DNA of 64,000 bases. Source: Branchiostoma floridae (Eukaryota > Chordata > Leptocardii > Amphioxiformes > Branchiostomatidae). The DNA is taken from the NCBI RefSeq assembly GCF_000003815.2, contig NC_049997.1, positions 16,540,139 to 16,604,138 of the forward strand, in the 5' to 3' direction. Of the stretch, positions 38,001-50,735 are shown piece by piece (within the stretch, counting starts at the first letter, position 1; every line of letters starts with the position of its first letter). Made by a program: the position numbers and the translations under genes. The notes beneath the pieces were generated by a model. It saw nothing but the letters and a program-made list of their open reading frames with translations. It ran no database searches and had not been told where the DNA came from.

Positions 38001-39876
38001 AGCAGTAACAATAATGAGAAACATCTATGGAGACAACACCGCACATCCGGACATTGCCGCTTCACTGCTTGGTTTGGGAGAGTGTTGGGGAGAACTTGGT
38101 GATCAGACGAAAGCAATTAGCTACTGCGAACAGTCAATCACAATGAGGAAAACTATCTACGGAGACAACACCGCACATCCGGGCATTATCGGGGCGCTTT
38201 GTAGCCTTGGCCTGTCTTGGAGTAAACTCGGCGACCAAAACAAGGCAATACGCTTCCACCAACAGGCACTAACGGTAGGGAAAACCATCTATGGAGACAA
38301 GACGACACATCCGTATATTTTTGTGACACTTGGTGGCCTTGGATTGTGTTGGCATGAACTCGGCGATGACAAGAAAGCAATCAGTTACTACGAGCAGTCC
38401 CTTGCGATGGAGAAGACCATCTACGGTGACAACAAGGTACATCCAAGCATTGCAGTGTCGCTTATCAACTTGGGATATTCTTGGAGTAGTCTTGGTGATG
38501 AAAAGAAAGCAATCAACTACTTCGAACAGTCGGTTGCGATGGTGAAATCTATCTATGGCGAAATCACCGTACATCCAAACATTGCCAGGTCACTTCACGG
38601 ACTGGGCTCATGTTGGAGTAAACTCGGTGAAGAAAGAAAAGCAATTGAGTACTATCATCAGTCATTAACAATGGAAAAATCTATCTACAGCGACGAAACT
38701 GCACATCCAAGTATTGCCGCATCACTTCGAAATCTGGGAGCATCTTACAGTAGACTCGGTGATCAAAACAAAGCTATCAAATGCTTTGAGCAGTCATTAA
38801 AGATGACAAAGATTATCTATGGAGACAACACGGCACATCCTGATGTTGCCGCGTTACTTACCAACTTAGGATTATGCTGTCGTCAACTTGGAGACCAGAG
38901 GAAAGCAATATACTATCACGAACGTGCGTTAACTATGTTAAGAATTATCCACGAAGACCACGCGGCACATCCTAACATTGCCGGCGCGCTCAACAATATA
39001 GGTATGTCTTGGAGTGAACTTGGCGACGACAAGAAGGCAGTTAGCTACTACGAACAATCACTTACGATGAGGAAGTTTGCCTACGGGGACATGCATCCTG
39101 ATACTGCTGAGTCTTTGAACAATTTGGGAGCATCTTGGAAGAAACTAGGTGATCAGAAAAAAGCAATTAGGCACCACGAACAGTCACTACAAATAGGAAA
39201 AGCTATTTATGGAGACAACACAGCGCATCCTAAGATTGCCAGATCACTCAACAACCTTGGATCATGTTGGAATAAACTCGGTGATCACCAAAAAGCAATT
39301 ATCTATTTCGAACAATCACTTAAGATGCAGAGAGCTATCCACGGAGAAAACATAGCCCATCCAGACATTGCCACATTACTTTATAACACCGGATCATCTT
39401 GGCGGATACTTGGCCATCCTAAGAAAGCAATAAGCTACTTGGAACAGTCACTAATGATGTTACGAACTATCTATGGAGACAACACCGCACATCTGGACAT
39501 TGCGTCGTCACTTAGGAATTTGGGAGTCTGTTGGTGGAAATGCAATGATCAGAGGAAAGCCGTTAGCTACTACGAACAGTCACTAGAGATGAGAAAAACT
39601 ATGTATGGTCACAACACGGCACATCCAGACATTGCCACGTCACTCAACAACTTAGGGTTATCTTATAGTAAACTCGGGGATGAGACGAAAGCAATAAGCT
39701 TCTACGAACAGTCACTGAGGATGCTAAAAACTGTCCATGGTGAAAACAAGGCACATCCAGACATTATTAAAGCCTTACGTTGTCTTGCATCGTGTTGGAG
39801 TAAACTTGGTGATCAAAGGAAAGCAAGTAGATATTACGAGGAGCTGTTGATACTTCTGGGAACTGTTAATATATAG
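35083..39876 (+). CDS. DUF294/GlnD-like nucleotidyltransferase with about 16-17 TPR repeats
   Basis: Exons: 35083-35139 (tentative), 35530-35630, 36035-39876. The junction 35630/36035 is certain by phase (G|AT). The ATG at 36022 is intronic, so it is not the start. The second exon encodes TCDKDLTEGDHAL and AEQKFASALKLIH, a helical repeat. In the large exon a TPR-like block (YRIGNVYVKRGKR) is followed by a nucleotidyltransferase-fold motif near 36541-36588: G-L-G-S then T-P-Y-S-D-L-E-F. Gly-Ser and the D-x-E pair are the expected metal/nucleotide residues. A helical region follows, and from about 37670 a run of 42-residue repeats of kinesin-light-chain/NPHP3 type. Each has L-G-(D)-x-x-K-A-I-x-Y-x-E-Q-S-L and an x-A-H-P-(d)-I signature, 16 of which I count. 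Ends in TPR at TAG 39874-39876. Probably cytoplasmic. Substrate unknown; an immune or signalling role is speculation. Confidence 0.85.
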
Positions 39877-39940
39877 GAAAAGACACACGCAGAGATTCAA
39901 TTGCCAGGTTACCAAATTGTATCAATATAGAGTGAACTGG

Positions 39941-40230
39941 ACGGTTTCATCCTCCTACGCAGGAACATCCAACAGCGAAACCGCCTGTCTGCATGAACCC
40001 TGCTTTCTCAACCGTCACTCTTAGCTCCTGTGGACGTCCCCTCAAACCGACTGTCAGCCAATAAGAGGCCTTTCAGTTTTCAAAAGGGGTCTCGAATATA
40101 TAAGAGTAAGCTCATTGATATTGCGTTAATATCTATAAGCAGGGCGGTCAGGAACTAAGAGTGACGGTTGAGAAAGCAGGGTGAAAGGCGGTTTCGCTGT
40201 TGGATGTCCCTGCGTAGGAGACCGTTTGAA
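39941..40230. repeat. foldback element downstream of the NTase-TPR gene
   Basis: Arms 39941-40031 and 40143-40230 are inverted complements with small mismatches (for example ctacgcagg / cctgcgtag and tttctcaaccgtcactctta / taagagtgacggttgagaaa), separated by about 110 bp. MITE-like hairpin. Confidence 0.85.
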
Positions 40231-41484
40231 TAAGTATAGAGCAAAGTTATGGATTAACAATGGAAAACTGGTCAGTTAAGCTATCTTGAAAAGAGAGTTA
40301 ATTCATTTATAGCAATTGGTATCAGATAATGCTATTTAGATATCCGTAAATAAACAGACACAGAAAAAACAGGTACATTTTACACCAGCATTTGAAATAT
40401 TTACTATCTTCTAGTAAAGTTTTATGACAATTGTGTTCAGGGAGTTGCAATATAAGTACAGATATTAAGATACAACACAACAGTCATAACACATCTGTTA
40501 TTGTCCATATTTCACGTTACGTACAATTGTAACAGATATATCTAGATCTTAAGAATGCTACTGAATGTACGTTAGACTACTTGTACTTCTTACATTTCTA
40601 ACTCCAGTAGCGTTTACATGTTATGACATTCCTAGGCTTTGACGTCATCCTGTCTTACTCTAATAAGCCACCTCAAAGCTTCAAGTGCGCATGAGTAGTT
40701 TAATGCGTTGAGGTCTAAGGTCAAAGTTTAATGACCTTGCTTGTAAAAAGTCCTTTGGCTAGATTTGCAGATATTGTTTTCGTCTCAGGGGCATCCACCT
40801 ATGACCTTACCCTCAATCCCCTAAACTGTGAGGTGGCTTATGTATTGGTACCTATTTGTTGGAGTTCATTTTTTTTATATCACATGTTATGTAGATGTAC
40901 CAATTGCTGTCTTGTTAGTCTAATACATAGTGACTGACAATTCTACAAGGCATGATTACAGTTACACTTTTGGTCACTTTTCATTACTAAGTTGAATCAT
41001 TTCAGTCTCTTTGTCATTTGTTGCTATCCACGATGATAATATATGTTGCTATACAGTTAACAATTCAACAGGGCCATATATTCAAATCATCAGTAACATT
41101 TTCATCATATGCCATTTTTCATCTTATTAACATTGATTTAATTTCTATTCTCTTACACTGTCCTACCGCAAGTACATGTTACACTAAAACATTTCTTACA
41201 AAACAAACTTACAAAAACATCATATTGCACTTCATATATGTCGTCTAAGACTATTACAATATCTTTCCAACATCTTATAGAATACTGTGGCATATCTTAC
41301 ATTTTATACAGTTGCGTAACAGTAATATATAGTATGACATTGACTTGTGAAAGCACAGTGTCTTGGCATCTTTAAGTACAACAATGGTGATCACTTCTTA
41401 GAATACTGTTATCTTTTATCTTTGTCTGTTCGGATGTACAGGGGTGTACTGTGAACTACACAGCAGTTACATTACTTTATGAAA

Positions 41485-41826
41485 AAACATATGGTCTATA
41501 CGGACTCGTTCCTCAGCTAACTGACATCTATTGCACTGCAGTCATCCTTTAGTAAGACATCTGGACCCTTATGCTTAGAACTTTTGCCAAACTGGTTTCG
41601 TTGTGTACAACTTATTCAGTGACTAGAGGCTTAAGGGCAATAATACACAAAGTGTGCATACCGCCCTGGTATCTTTACAGTGATTACCGGACTGGTACCT
41701 ACTAATGCTGTAGCAAATATGTGACTTCAGATGTCTTACTAAAGGATGACTGTGGTACAATAGATGTTGGCTAGCTGAGGAATGAATCAACTCTACTATA
41801 TGAACATACAGTCTATATATAGACAA
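41485..41826. repeat. foldback element
   Basis: Arms 41485-41565 and 41729-41826 are imperfect inverted complements (cagtcatcctttagtaagacatctg against cagatgtcttactaaaggatgactg), flanked by further inverted matches near 'tctatatatag'. The loop is about 160 bp. Confidence 0.75.
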
Positions 41827-42799
41827 TGCTGTCCTGTGTTACACAGTATCTGGCTACCAGGGGCTAACGGTCTTTGGCTCCCTTCTAGAGAGGGGGCGGT
41901 CAGTCGGGCGATTTGGTCAGACTACAACCATGTTATGTGACCGTGGAGCCAACACTACACTTTTTCACTGATTTAAGATAGAAATTGCTGCGACAATACT
42001 CCTATCCTATTATCTACACTTGGGGATGGGCACTGGGTTAGTAAGTATGAGGAAAAAGAGTCCAATGCTCTTTGACCTTTTTTATGAATGGGGAATAGAA
42101 AATAAGAACAACAAAGTAGTATTGCACTATGATTATCTAACATGTTTCTTATTTGGATGAATCTGAATGAAGCTCTGCGTTGACATGCACCCTAATATGC
42201 CTTTGACTAATTTGCCTGAATTTGGAATAAAGCTCTGTTTTGACATGTGCCATAGTTTGCCTTTAATTTTGCTCCTATTCTAATTTACTTGAGGGAGCCT
42301 CAACCTTAAAGTTTATACCATAACTTTAACTTAAAGTTCATACATCAGGACTTTTTAAAAACAGGGACAGGGGACACCATAAACTGTCTTTATTATACAG
42401 TTTACTAGTCACTTGACTCGATTCACTGATCATATATAGGCAGCTAGGTAACCGTTTTACCTACATGTATGTAGGAGTTGTGGTAGATGACATTTCCATG
42501 TCCACTTTGTTAGGACACTTGACTTTCAAATGACTTATCAACCTACATACATCAGGGTTTTACAACTGTCCATCAATATTTATCTCTACCGGACTGACTA
42601 TACTGGATATTACAAGGAGAATAATTTGCTATGGGAGTTTTGCTACCAACGGATTTGATTGGCGGCAGAATGCTAACCTTAGTGTGAACTGATCACGACT
42701 CATCTTGCAAATTTACAGATTTTTGGGGCCAAATTCTACGGTTCCCATACCCCTGTAGAAAGGTCTGGTGGAGGTTACATCAACAGAGACAGGAGATGT

Positions 42800-43012
42800 G
42801 ATAAACTTTTGGCTCCCGTCCCATCTACATAACATGATTTACTCCTTGACAAAGACTAACTAGTAGTAAGGTTCAGTCTAAAATTTGGGTAAGTCCAATT
42901 TCTCACATTTACAGTTTCTGAAGAGGGGATATAAGTAGAGACTTGACCGATGTAGGCTGTGCTAGATGACATTTTTGTCCATGTCGGAGTTATGGTAGAT
43001 GGGGTTCAACGA
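42800..43012 (-). repeat. downstream duplicate of the GRIN1 stop-codon region
   Basis: The stretch 42953-43000, read on the minus strand, still encodes [18 protein letters not shown]. This matches the true GluN1 end [18 protein letters not shown] with a few substitutions. The neighbouring 3' UTR (cagtctaaaatttggataag, aagaggggatataagtagag) is also present twice, so a unit of about 215-230 bp was tandemly duplicated. A third, more decayed trace is near 42475-42510. Confidence 0.75.
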
Positions 43013-43175
43013 TTCTCCTGTCCCATCTACATAACATAATTTGACTCCTTAACAAAGACTAACCAATGCAGTTCAGTCTAAAATTTGGATAAGTCCAATT
43101 TCTCACATTTACAGTTCATGATAATCCTGAAGAGGGGATATAAGTAGAGACTTGATTGCACCGATGCAGTGCGCG

Positions 43176-46100
43176 CTAGACGACGTTTTCGTCCACGTCG
43201 GAGTTGTGGTAGATGGGGTTCTTCCTGACCACACTAGACTGGCGGAAGCTACTGGTGCTGAGGTCAGTCATCATGGAGGGCGGTCCGCTCTGCTGGGACA
43301 TCATCTCAGCAGCCTGAACCTCGATGCCGATGTTGTCTGCCTTCACGGTCTTGTGTGCTTTGTTGTCATTGGCCTTGCTCTTCTTACTCTTCCTGAGGCT
43401 GAAGCCTCTGCTTGGCTTCTGGAAGAAACAAACAAAATTATGATATCTGTCAACATCTTTTTGAATCTTTTTCTCGTCAAAATTCTAAAACAAAATCTGC
43501 CCATTAAGCTTAAAAAAAGACATCAGGGGAGCAAAACGAACAGTGCATATTTTCTGCTCCAAGAGCTATGTATAAATTCAAAATTACAGCCACAGTATGT
43601 CCAGAACACAAGACATCAAAACTTAAATTCTGCTGCAGTTTCTCAGAAAGCTGCTATTAGGCACATTATCAAACTTGACCTTCGTTTTCCAGACCCCTAC
43701 CAAATATCATTGGAATCCATTCAAGGCATCTTGGATTATGCTGTTAACAAACACATGCACAGAGGAAAACACTGAAGACATACTTTATTCGTGAAGGTAC
43801 AAGCATTCTTGGTGAGGGTTATTAGAAAGGATTGTTGTCAAAAACGCGTCAGTAATGGCGAGAGTATGACAGTATGTGCCCCAAATGCAGCCATGATAGG
43901 ACTTACAATGCACACACTAGGACGGACCCCTTCTCTTTCAATACCTGTAAATGTATTTAAGTTTACAGGGATTTAATTTCGTGGTATCGGGAAAAGGACT
44001 GTTTGTAGTGGTTTTAAGCTCAGGATAGTACCATGCACTGCACAGTAGTCTCTTACTGCCATGGGAAAATGTTTGCAGTGGTTTTAAGTTGAACTTACCA
44101 GTATATTTGTAACGCAAAAACCGCGAACACAAAACCATCACGAAAATTTCTGCATCTACAGTAAGTGTGAGGTGGGACTCTCCTCGAACATTCCACTGTT
44201 AGAAAAAAGGATATGTCTAGCATTATGAAATTATTACATGTTCTGAAAAGGATATGTCATGCATACCTTCATGTTCTTGTCGGCAGCACATTTCTTCCAC
44301 TTGCCGACAGCGGCCTTAGCTAGCTGTGTCTCCTTCTCCTTCCTGGTGCGATGGCGTTTGTAGGCAATCTCAATAAAGATCAGGAACACTCCTGCCACTA
44401 TGCCTCCAGCAACAAGCATGAAAACACCTGGGAGGAAAATGAAGACAAGATAAAATGCAGCCACAACCCTAGACAGGGACATCCAATAGAATCTCAGAGA
44501 TACTTCTGCAGCTACATATTGGTCTCATCATGTTTTCAACCAAGCACACTGGGTCAACACACTACTTTTTTTTTCTATAGATGTTTTGGGTTGTTATGCC
44601 CAGGCATTTAACACAAGAAGATTATGCCCTAAGCTTCCTAGTAGTAGTACACAGAGCAATCAAAAAGGAAAAATGCAATCCCTTTTCACATGTTCGAGCT
44701 GAGCTGATCCTTGGATCGAATTCAGGCCTATGAAATTCGATCTAGAGGGACAAGCAGTGAAGCTGCATTATTACTTGCGCCACAGAGACTGACTAAATGT
44801 GTTCCTTAGGACAAATAACAAAACTTTTGTATTTTAGCATTTCAACAAAAAATCATGATTACTGTACAGGTGATTCATTGCTTTCCACTGACTTCACTTC
44901 TAAGATGCAGAATTATTCAGATATCAGTACCATGGACAGCATCATTTCACATATTTAGAAAAAAGTTTCATTTCAATACAGGAATCTAGTCAGACAAACA
45001 GAGGTCAAACACAACATAAACTGTACACCTTATGTCATACTTGTACCATGATGATGATGATGTAACACGATAATGCTAGAGATGGGTGATTTGGACATGG
45101 TGACAACTTTATCATCACACAGGGTTGTACTGTTATCAAACAAGATTCCATACAGTCATTGGAACAAACTTCAAGTATGTGGTTGTTGACATTTGAAATG
45201 GAAATTTTGCAATTTTTCATATCTAGGACACAGGACTTTCTCTTCTTCTGACGTATTTTTTGCGGGGTATCCAAAGAATGCCCTTATTTTGCAAGATCTT
45301 GTGTCTTAACAGCCTTACTGCCCCTACGGCCACCGTCTATGGGACTGAGTGTGAACAATGATTGCACAATGAATGTGACTAGGCCTTTACCTGCCATGTT
45401 TTCAAACGTCAGTGTTGCTGGTGAGTTCTTGCTGGTCTGGCAGTCCTCGTACCGGACCCACTCCCGGTCCAGCTCCTCCATGAAGCCGCTCTCATGGAAG
45501 CTGAGGATCTGTAGGGAGATCTCCTGTCCCCACGGACTGTCCTTCCGCATCCCAATCCCAAAACCTGAACAATACGTCATAAAATCACATCTTAATAAAC
45601 ATTTCTGTACATAGGGAGATCTCCTGTCCCCACGGGCTGTCCTTCCGCATCCCAATCCCAAAACCTGAACAATACATCATAAAATCACATCTTAATAAAC
45701 ATTTCTGTACATAGGGAGATCTCCTGTCCCCACGGACTGTCCTTCTGCATCCCGATCCCAAAACCTGAACAATACGTCATAAAATCACATCTTAATAAAC
45801 ATTTCTGTACATAGGGAGATCTCCTGTCCCCACGGACTGTCCTTCTGCATCCCGATCCCAAAACCTGAACAATACGTCATAAAATCACATCTTAATAAAC
45901 ATTTCTGTACATAGGGAGATCTCCTGTCCCCACGGACTGTCCTTCTGCATCCCGATCCCAAAACCTGAACAATACGTCATAAAATCACATCTTAATAAAC
46001 ATTTCTGTACATAGGGAGATCTCCTGTCCCCACGGACTGTCCTTCCGCATCCCTATCCCAAAACCTGAACAGTACATCATAAAATCACATCTTAATAAAC

Positions 46101-49100
46101 ATTTCTGTACATAGGGAGATCTCCTGGCCCCACGGGCTGTCCTTCCGCATCCCTATCCCAAAACCTGAACAGTAGACCATAAAATCACATCTTAATAAAC
46201 ATTTCTGTACATCATAAGGGAGATCTCCTGTCCCCACGGGCTGTCCTTCCGCATCCCTATCCCAAAACCTGAACAGTACATCATAAAATCACATCTTAAT
46301 AAACATGTCTGTACATAGGGAGATCTCCTGTCCTTCCGCATCCCGATCCCAAAACCTGAACAATACATCATAAAATAACATCTTAATAAACATTTCTGTA
46401 CATCATAAGGGAGATCTCCTGTCCCCACGGGCTGTCCTTCCGCATCCCTATCCCAAAACCTGAACAGTACGTCATAAAATCACATCTTAATAAACATGTC
46501 TGTACATAGGGAGATCTCCTGTCCTTCCGCATCCCTATCCCAAAACCTGAACAATACGTCATAAAATCACATCTTAATAAACATTTCTGTACATAGGGAG
46601 ATCTCCTGTCCCCACGGGCTGTCCTTCCGCATCCCAATCCCAAAACCTGAACCATACATCATAAAATCACATCTTAATAAACATTTCTGTACATAGGGAG
46701 ATCTCCTGTCCCCACGGGCTGTCCTTCCGCATCCCTATCCCAAAACCTGAACAGTACATCATAAAATCACATCTTAATAAACATTTCTGTACATAGGGAG
46801 ATCTCCTGTCCTTCCGCATCCCTACCCCAAAACCTGAACAGTAGACCATAAAATCACATCTTAATAAACATTTCTGTACATAGGGAGATCTCCTGTCCCC
46901 ACGGGCTGTCCTTCCGCATCCCTATCCCAAAACCTGAACAATAGACCATAAAATCACATCTTAACCCTCAAACCACCGTATGGGGTCAAAACTGACCCCA
47001 GACGTATATCGATGTGTGCCATTATGACATTTCTGGTCGAAAACANNNNNNNNNNNNNNNNNNNNNNNNNNNNNNNNNNNNNNNNNNNNNNNNNNNNNNN
47101 NNNNNNNNNNNNNNNNNNNNNNNNNNNNNNNNNNNNNNNNNNNNNNNNNNNNNNNNNNNNNNNNNNNNNNNNNNNNNNNNNNNNNNNNNNNNNNNNTTTG
47201 CGACTAAGACTTTCTATTCTGTCGTAGGATCACGAAATTTTCAGAGAATGATGTAATTGTAAGCCAAAATTACTGCAACAACTTTTGTGCCATTATCATT
47301 TTATATGACGATATGATGACGTCATCTAGTTAATCTCGGCCGCCATCTTGGATTTTGGCTGATGACGTCTTGAAATTAGCATAAATTATGAATATTGAGT
47401 CATGAAATTTACGTTGAATTTCATAAGATGTGATTAACAACTGTTATTTGCTAGGAAAACCTTAAGACTTAAATGTTTAATACAAAATTGGAAAATTTCG
47501 TAATAAATATGTCTGTCAGAATTCCGTTGCCATGGCAACATGAGAAATGATAAACATACTTTGTTCACTGAAAATGTTTGCTTTCAACATTTTCTAAAAA
47601 GTTACCAAGTTTGGTGGCCCTAGCGTAAGCCATTCAGGCACTACACGACATAGAAGTTTGTACAGGCATCAAAAACCTCCTTCCCGGTCTGAATAGCATT
47701 GGTGCAAAATGTGGTCCTCATGATCTTTTGCATAAATTATGATAATGAGCTAGAAGTATTCTCACCGAATCATGTCAGACTGTCCCACATAGATTAATGA
47801 AACTATACATATATACAAATCACAAAAAGAGTCACACAAAAAACTGTATTTGTACAAAACGTTTTGGGGTCAGTTTTGACCCCATACGGTAATCTACGTC
47901 ACAAAAAAGCTACGGTGGTTTGAGGGTTAATAAACATTTCTGTACATAGGGAGATCTCCTGTCCCCACGGGCTGTCCTTCCGCATCCCTATCCCAAAACC
48001 TGAACAGTACGTCATAAAATCACATCTTAATAAACATTTCTGTACATAGGGAGATCTCCTGTCCCCACGGGCTGTCCTTCTGCATCCCTACCCCAAAACC
48101 TGAACAGTAGACCATAAAATCACATCTTAATAAACATTTCTGTACATAGGGAGATCTCCTGTCCCCACGGGCTGTCCTTCCGCATCCCTATCCCAAAACC
48201 TGAACAGTAGACCATAAGTAATCTAAGAATGTAAATTCATCTGAGTAGGTAAATGTCATTAAGAAAAAAACAAACAATTCTGATGATGATAATGAACTAC
48301 ATGTAATGTTTATTTGTGTGTAACCAGCACTAAAGATAGTCGGAACCTAAATTTTCGACTGACTGCGAATGGACCTGTCCAGTAGCTTCTGGGATGTGAC
48401 CTTGGAGACATGTGACTGCAGAGACGGGGGGCGACACAGGTTATCTGGCACCTAGGATCTGTTGTCGTAGTCACATGTCTCCAACGTCTCATCCTGGAAG
48501 CTGCTGTGGACAGGTTTTTTCTGTGAACAAGGCTGAGGGAGTCAGCCAACGATTTGTCCCAACTATTTTTTTTTGTTAGTTAGGTTCAGTTGTTTCATAT
48601 TAACAAATGAAGTAATGAAATCACATCTTTATATTTATAGTCATTTAAGATATGTTATTTCTGTACATACTTTAGGGAGATCCCTTGTCCCCATGGACTG
48701 TCCTTTTTCATCACTATCCTAAAAACGAATAATTATATCATTTCATAGTTCACGATTAGACTACAGATATACTGACGCAAGGTACTGGATGCTACCTGAA
48801 ACATCTGACCATTTCCAAAATCATATCCTGGCAGTTATCTGTTCTTGATAAATAAACTGTTATCTTGAGTAGGGTAAAGGTCCAATAGCCAGAGTTCATT
48901 ACTTTAATATTTTTGTGCCGATAAATGAACCAAGAAATAGAAACTGNNNNNNNNNNNNNNNNNNNNNNNNNNNNNNNNNNNNNNNNNNNNNNNNNNNNNN
49001 NNNNNNNNNNNNNNNNNNNNNNNNNNNNNNNNNNNNNNNNNNNNNNNNNNNNNNNNNNNNNNNNNNNNNNNNNNNNNNNNNNNNNNNNNNNNNNNNNNNN

Positions 49101-50692
49101 NNNNNNNNNNNNNNNCTTCAATTGCAATGTCATAGTTTTCCTATTATCAACGTTGTCTAGGCCACAGTATGGGATAGCGGAGCCCATCCCTCTCCTTCTC
49201 CAACCCTTTACCTCCCTAACCAAAGTTTGGTACAACTGGGTTTAGTGAGGAAAGTCATGATGTAAAGTGCCTTTTCCAAGGACACGACATCTTGCTAGGT
49301 ATGCCAGGAATCAAACTTCTTGATATCGTTTTTTCTTGACTAGCCACTCAAACTTTTGATGCCTCTTGTAAGGTAAAAAGGTAGTCCTTTTTGAGGCCGT
49401 AGGAGCAGTGGGTTGTCATATCCTGTGTCTAGGGTATGGTATTTGAAAGAGGACTCCCACCCTCTTCTTAATTTTAGGCTAGCGTCACATTTCCACAAAG
49501 GGACCTGGCATGGCATGCGCAGTTATGCGGAATGAAAAGTACAAAAAACACAAAACGGACCAAAAAAAATTCAACCACATGCCTTGTGCATACTTATTGG
49601 CATAAATTAATTTATTGTCTCCGCAAAAAGCCTGGCCGGCCCCCGGTAGGAAATGTGATGTTGACCTTACTATGCTGAGGTAGAGTTTTACCCTCTTTTC
49701 ACAGCAGCGATGGCGTCTGCAGAGTTGTCGTAGTTGTGCTTCTCCATGGCTCTGTACATGGTGCTGAACTCCACCTGGCGCCGGAAGTACATGTCCACCG
49801 AGCTGCCCTTCACTGTCGCATAGATGAACTTGTCGGAGGGGTTCCTCAGCTGTACAACAGTAGTAGAAATATTTACTGTCAATCAATGGTTTATCAATCA
49901 ACCAATCAATTGTTTACTCATCAAATACAATTTATGGTATTTCATATTCTATTAATCAACTTGCAATCAGAGAATTTTCAGTCAGGAACCTCACTTTTCA
50001 ATACAATGTTACTCTACAAGTGCACAAGAAATATTCAGAGATGGCAAAATGTGTTTGAACTAGATGTATGTCCAGTAACTTCCAAATTGAATGTAGAATC
50101 AATGTTTATACATGTTGTTACCATCACATTCACATCGATCTATTTTTCCTTTTAGTGAACTGTGAAAATATGGACACATGAGTCATTTGTCTACTCAGTG
50201 AAGAATGTAAAATGGTGTCAGAAGTGGGGTTAGGTATGTGTAAAGTTTCCTTTTCAATGGTACAGCATTAGAGCTTGGGATTTGAACTCTGATCTTTTAC
50301 ATAGTCTAAGTCAATACTTACATGTATAACCACAACCACAATCTTGCCAATAAGTAAACCTTTCCAACATATGTAGACTTGCACTTCAAACCACCCAGAT
50401 GGAGGCCTAGCATACCTCCATACTGTATCAGCCACTTAGTGATTTACATCATTCAAGGGGGGGGGGTCGACCTGGCCCATCCCCGTCTTATATTCAGCTA
50501 GAAGAAAGGGTATGTCACCCCGTAAGGGGCGGTATAACCCCAACGGTGCTGTAATACACCGTATGACTCTACAACTACTACATCACCCCAACAATGCAGT
50601 AATACACCGTATGACTCTACAACTACTTACAACTACTACATAACCCCAACAATTCAGTAATATACACCGTATGACTCTACTAACTACTACAG

Positions 50693-50735
<43 letters not shown>

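Larger units (their letters stand above)
40231..43175 (-). other. probable 3' UTR and flank of GRIN1
   Basis: No exons. It holds a foldback (41485-41826) and, next to the stop codon, degenerate duplicates of the GRIN1 C-terminal codons (42800-43012). No convincing poly(A) signal can be singled out. The boundary between the GRIN1 3' end and that of the NTase-TPR gene is not visible. Confidence 0.35.
45580..48215 (-). repeat. array of about 17 copies of the acceptor and 5' edge of a GRIN1 exon
   Basis: A 100-bp unit (a few copies of about 87-89 bp lack the ccccacgggctg part) repeats head to tail. On the minus strand each copy reads acceptor (ttcag), then [18 protein letters not shown], then non-exon sequence with an in-frame stop, then the next acceptor. 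The genuine exon 45564-45391 is the 3' terminal member. Copies start near 45614, 45714, 45814, 45914, 46014, 46114, then with shifts to 46886, and 47949, 48049, 48148; a decayed one is at 48672. The array is split by the element at 46965-47926. Not a CRISPR array: there are no variable spacers. Confidence 0.93.

Noticed and set aside
45580..48215. CRISPR-like array
   Set aside because: The repeats are contiguous 100-bp units derived from a GRIN1 exon edge; there are no spacers and the organism is an animal.
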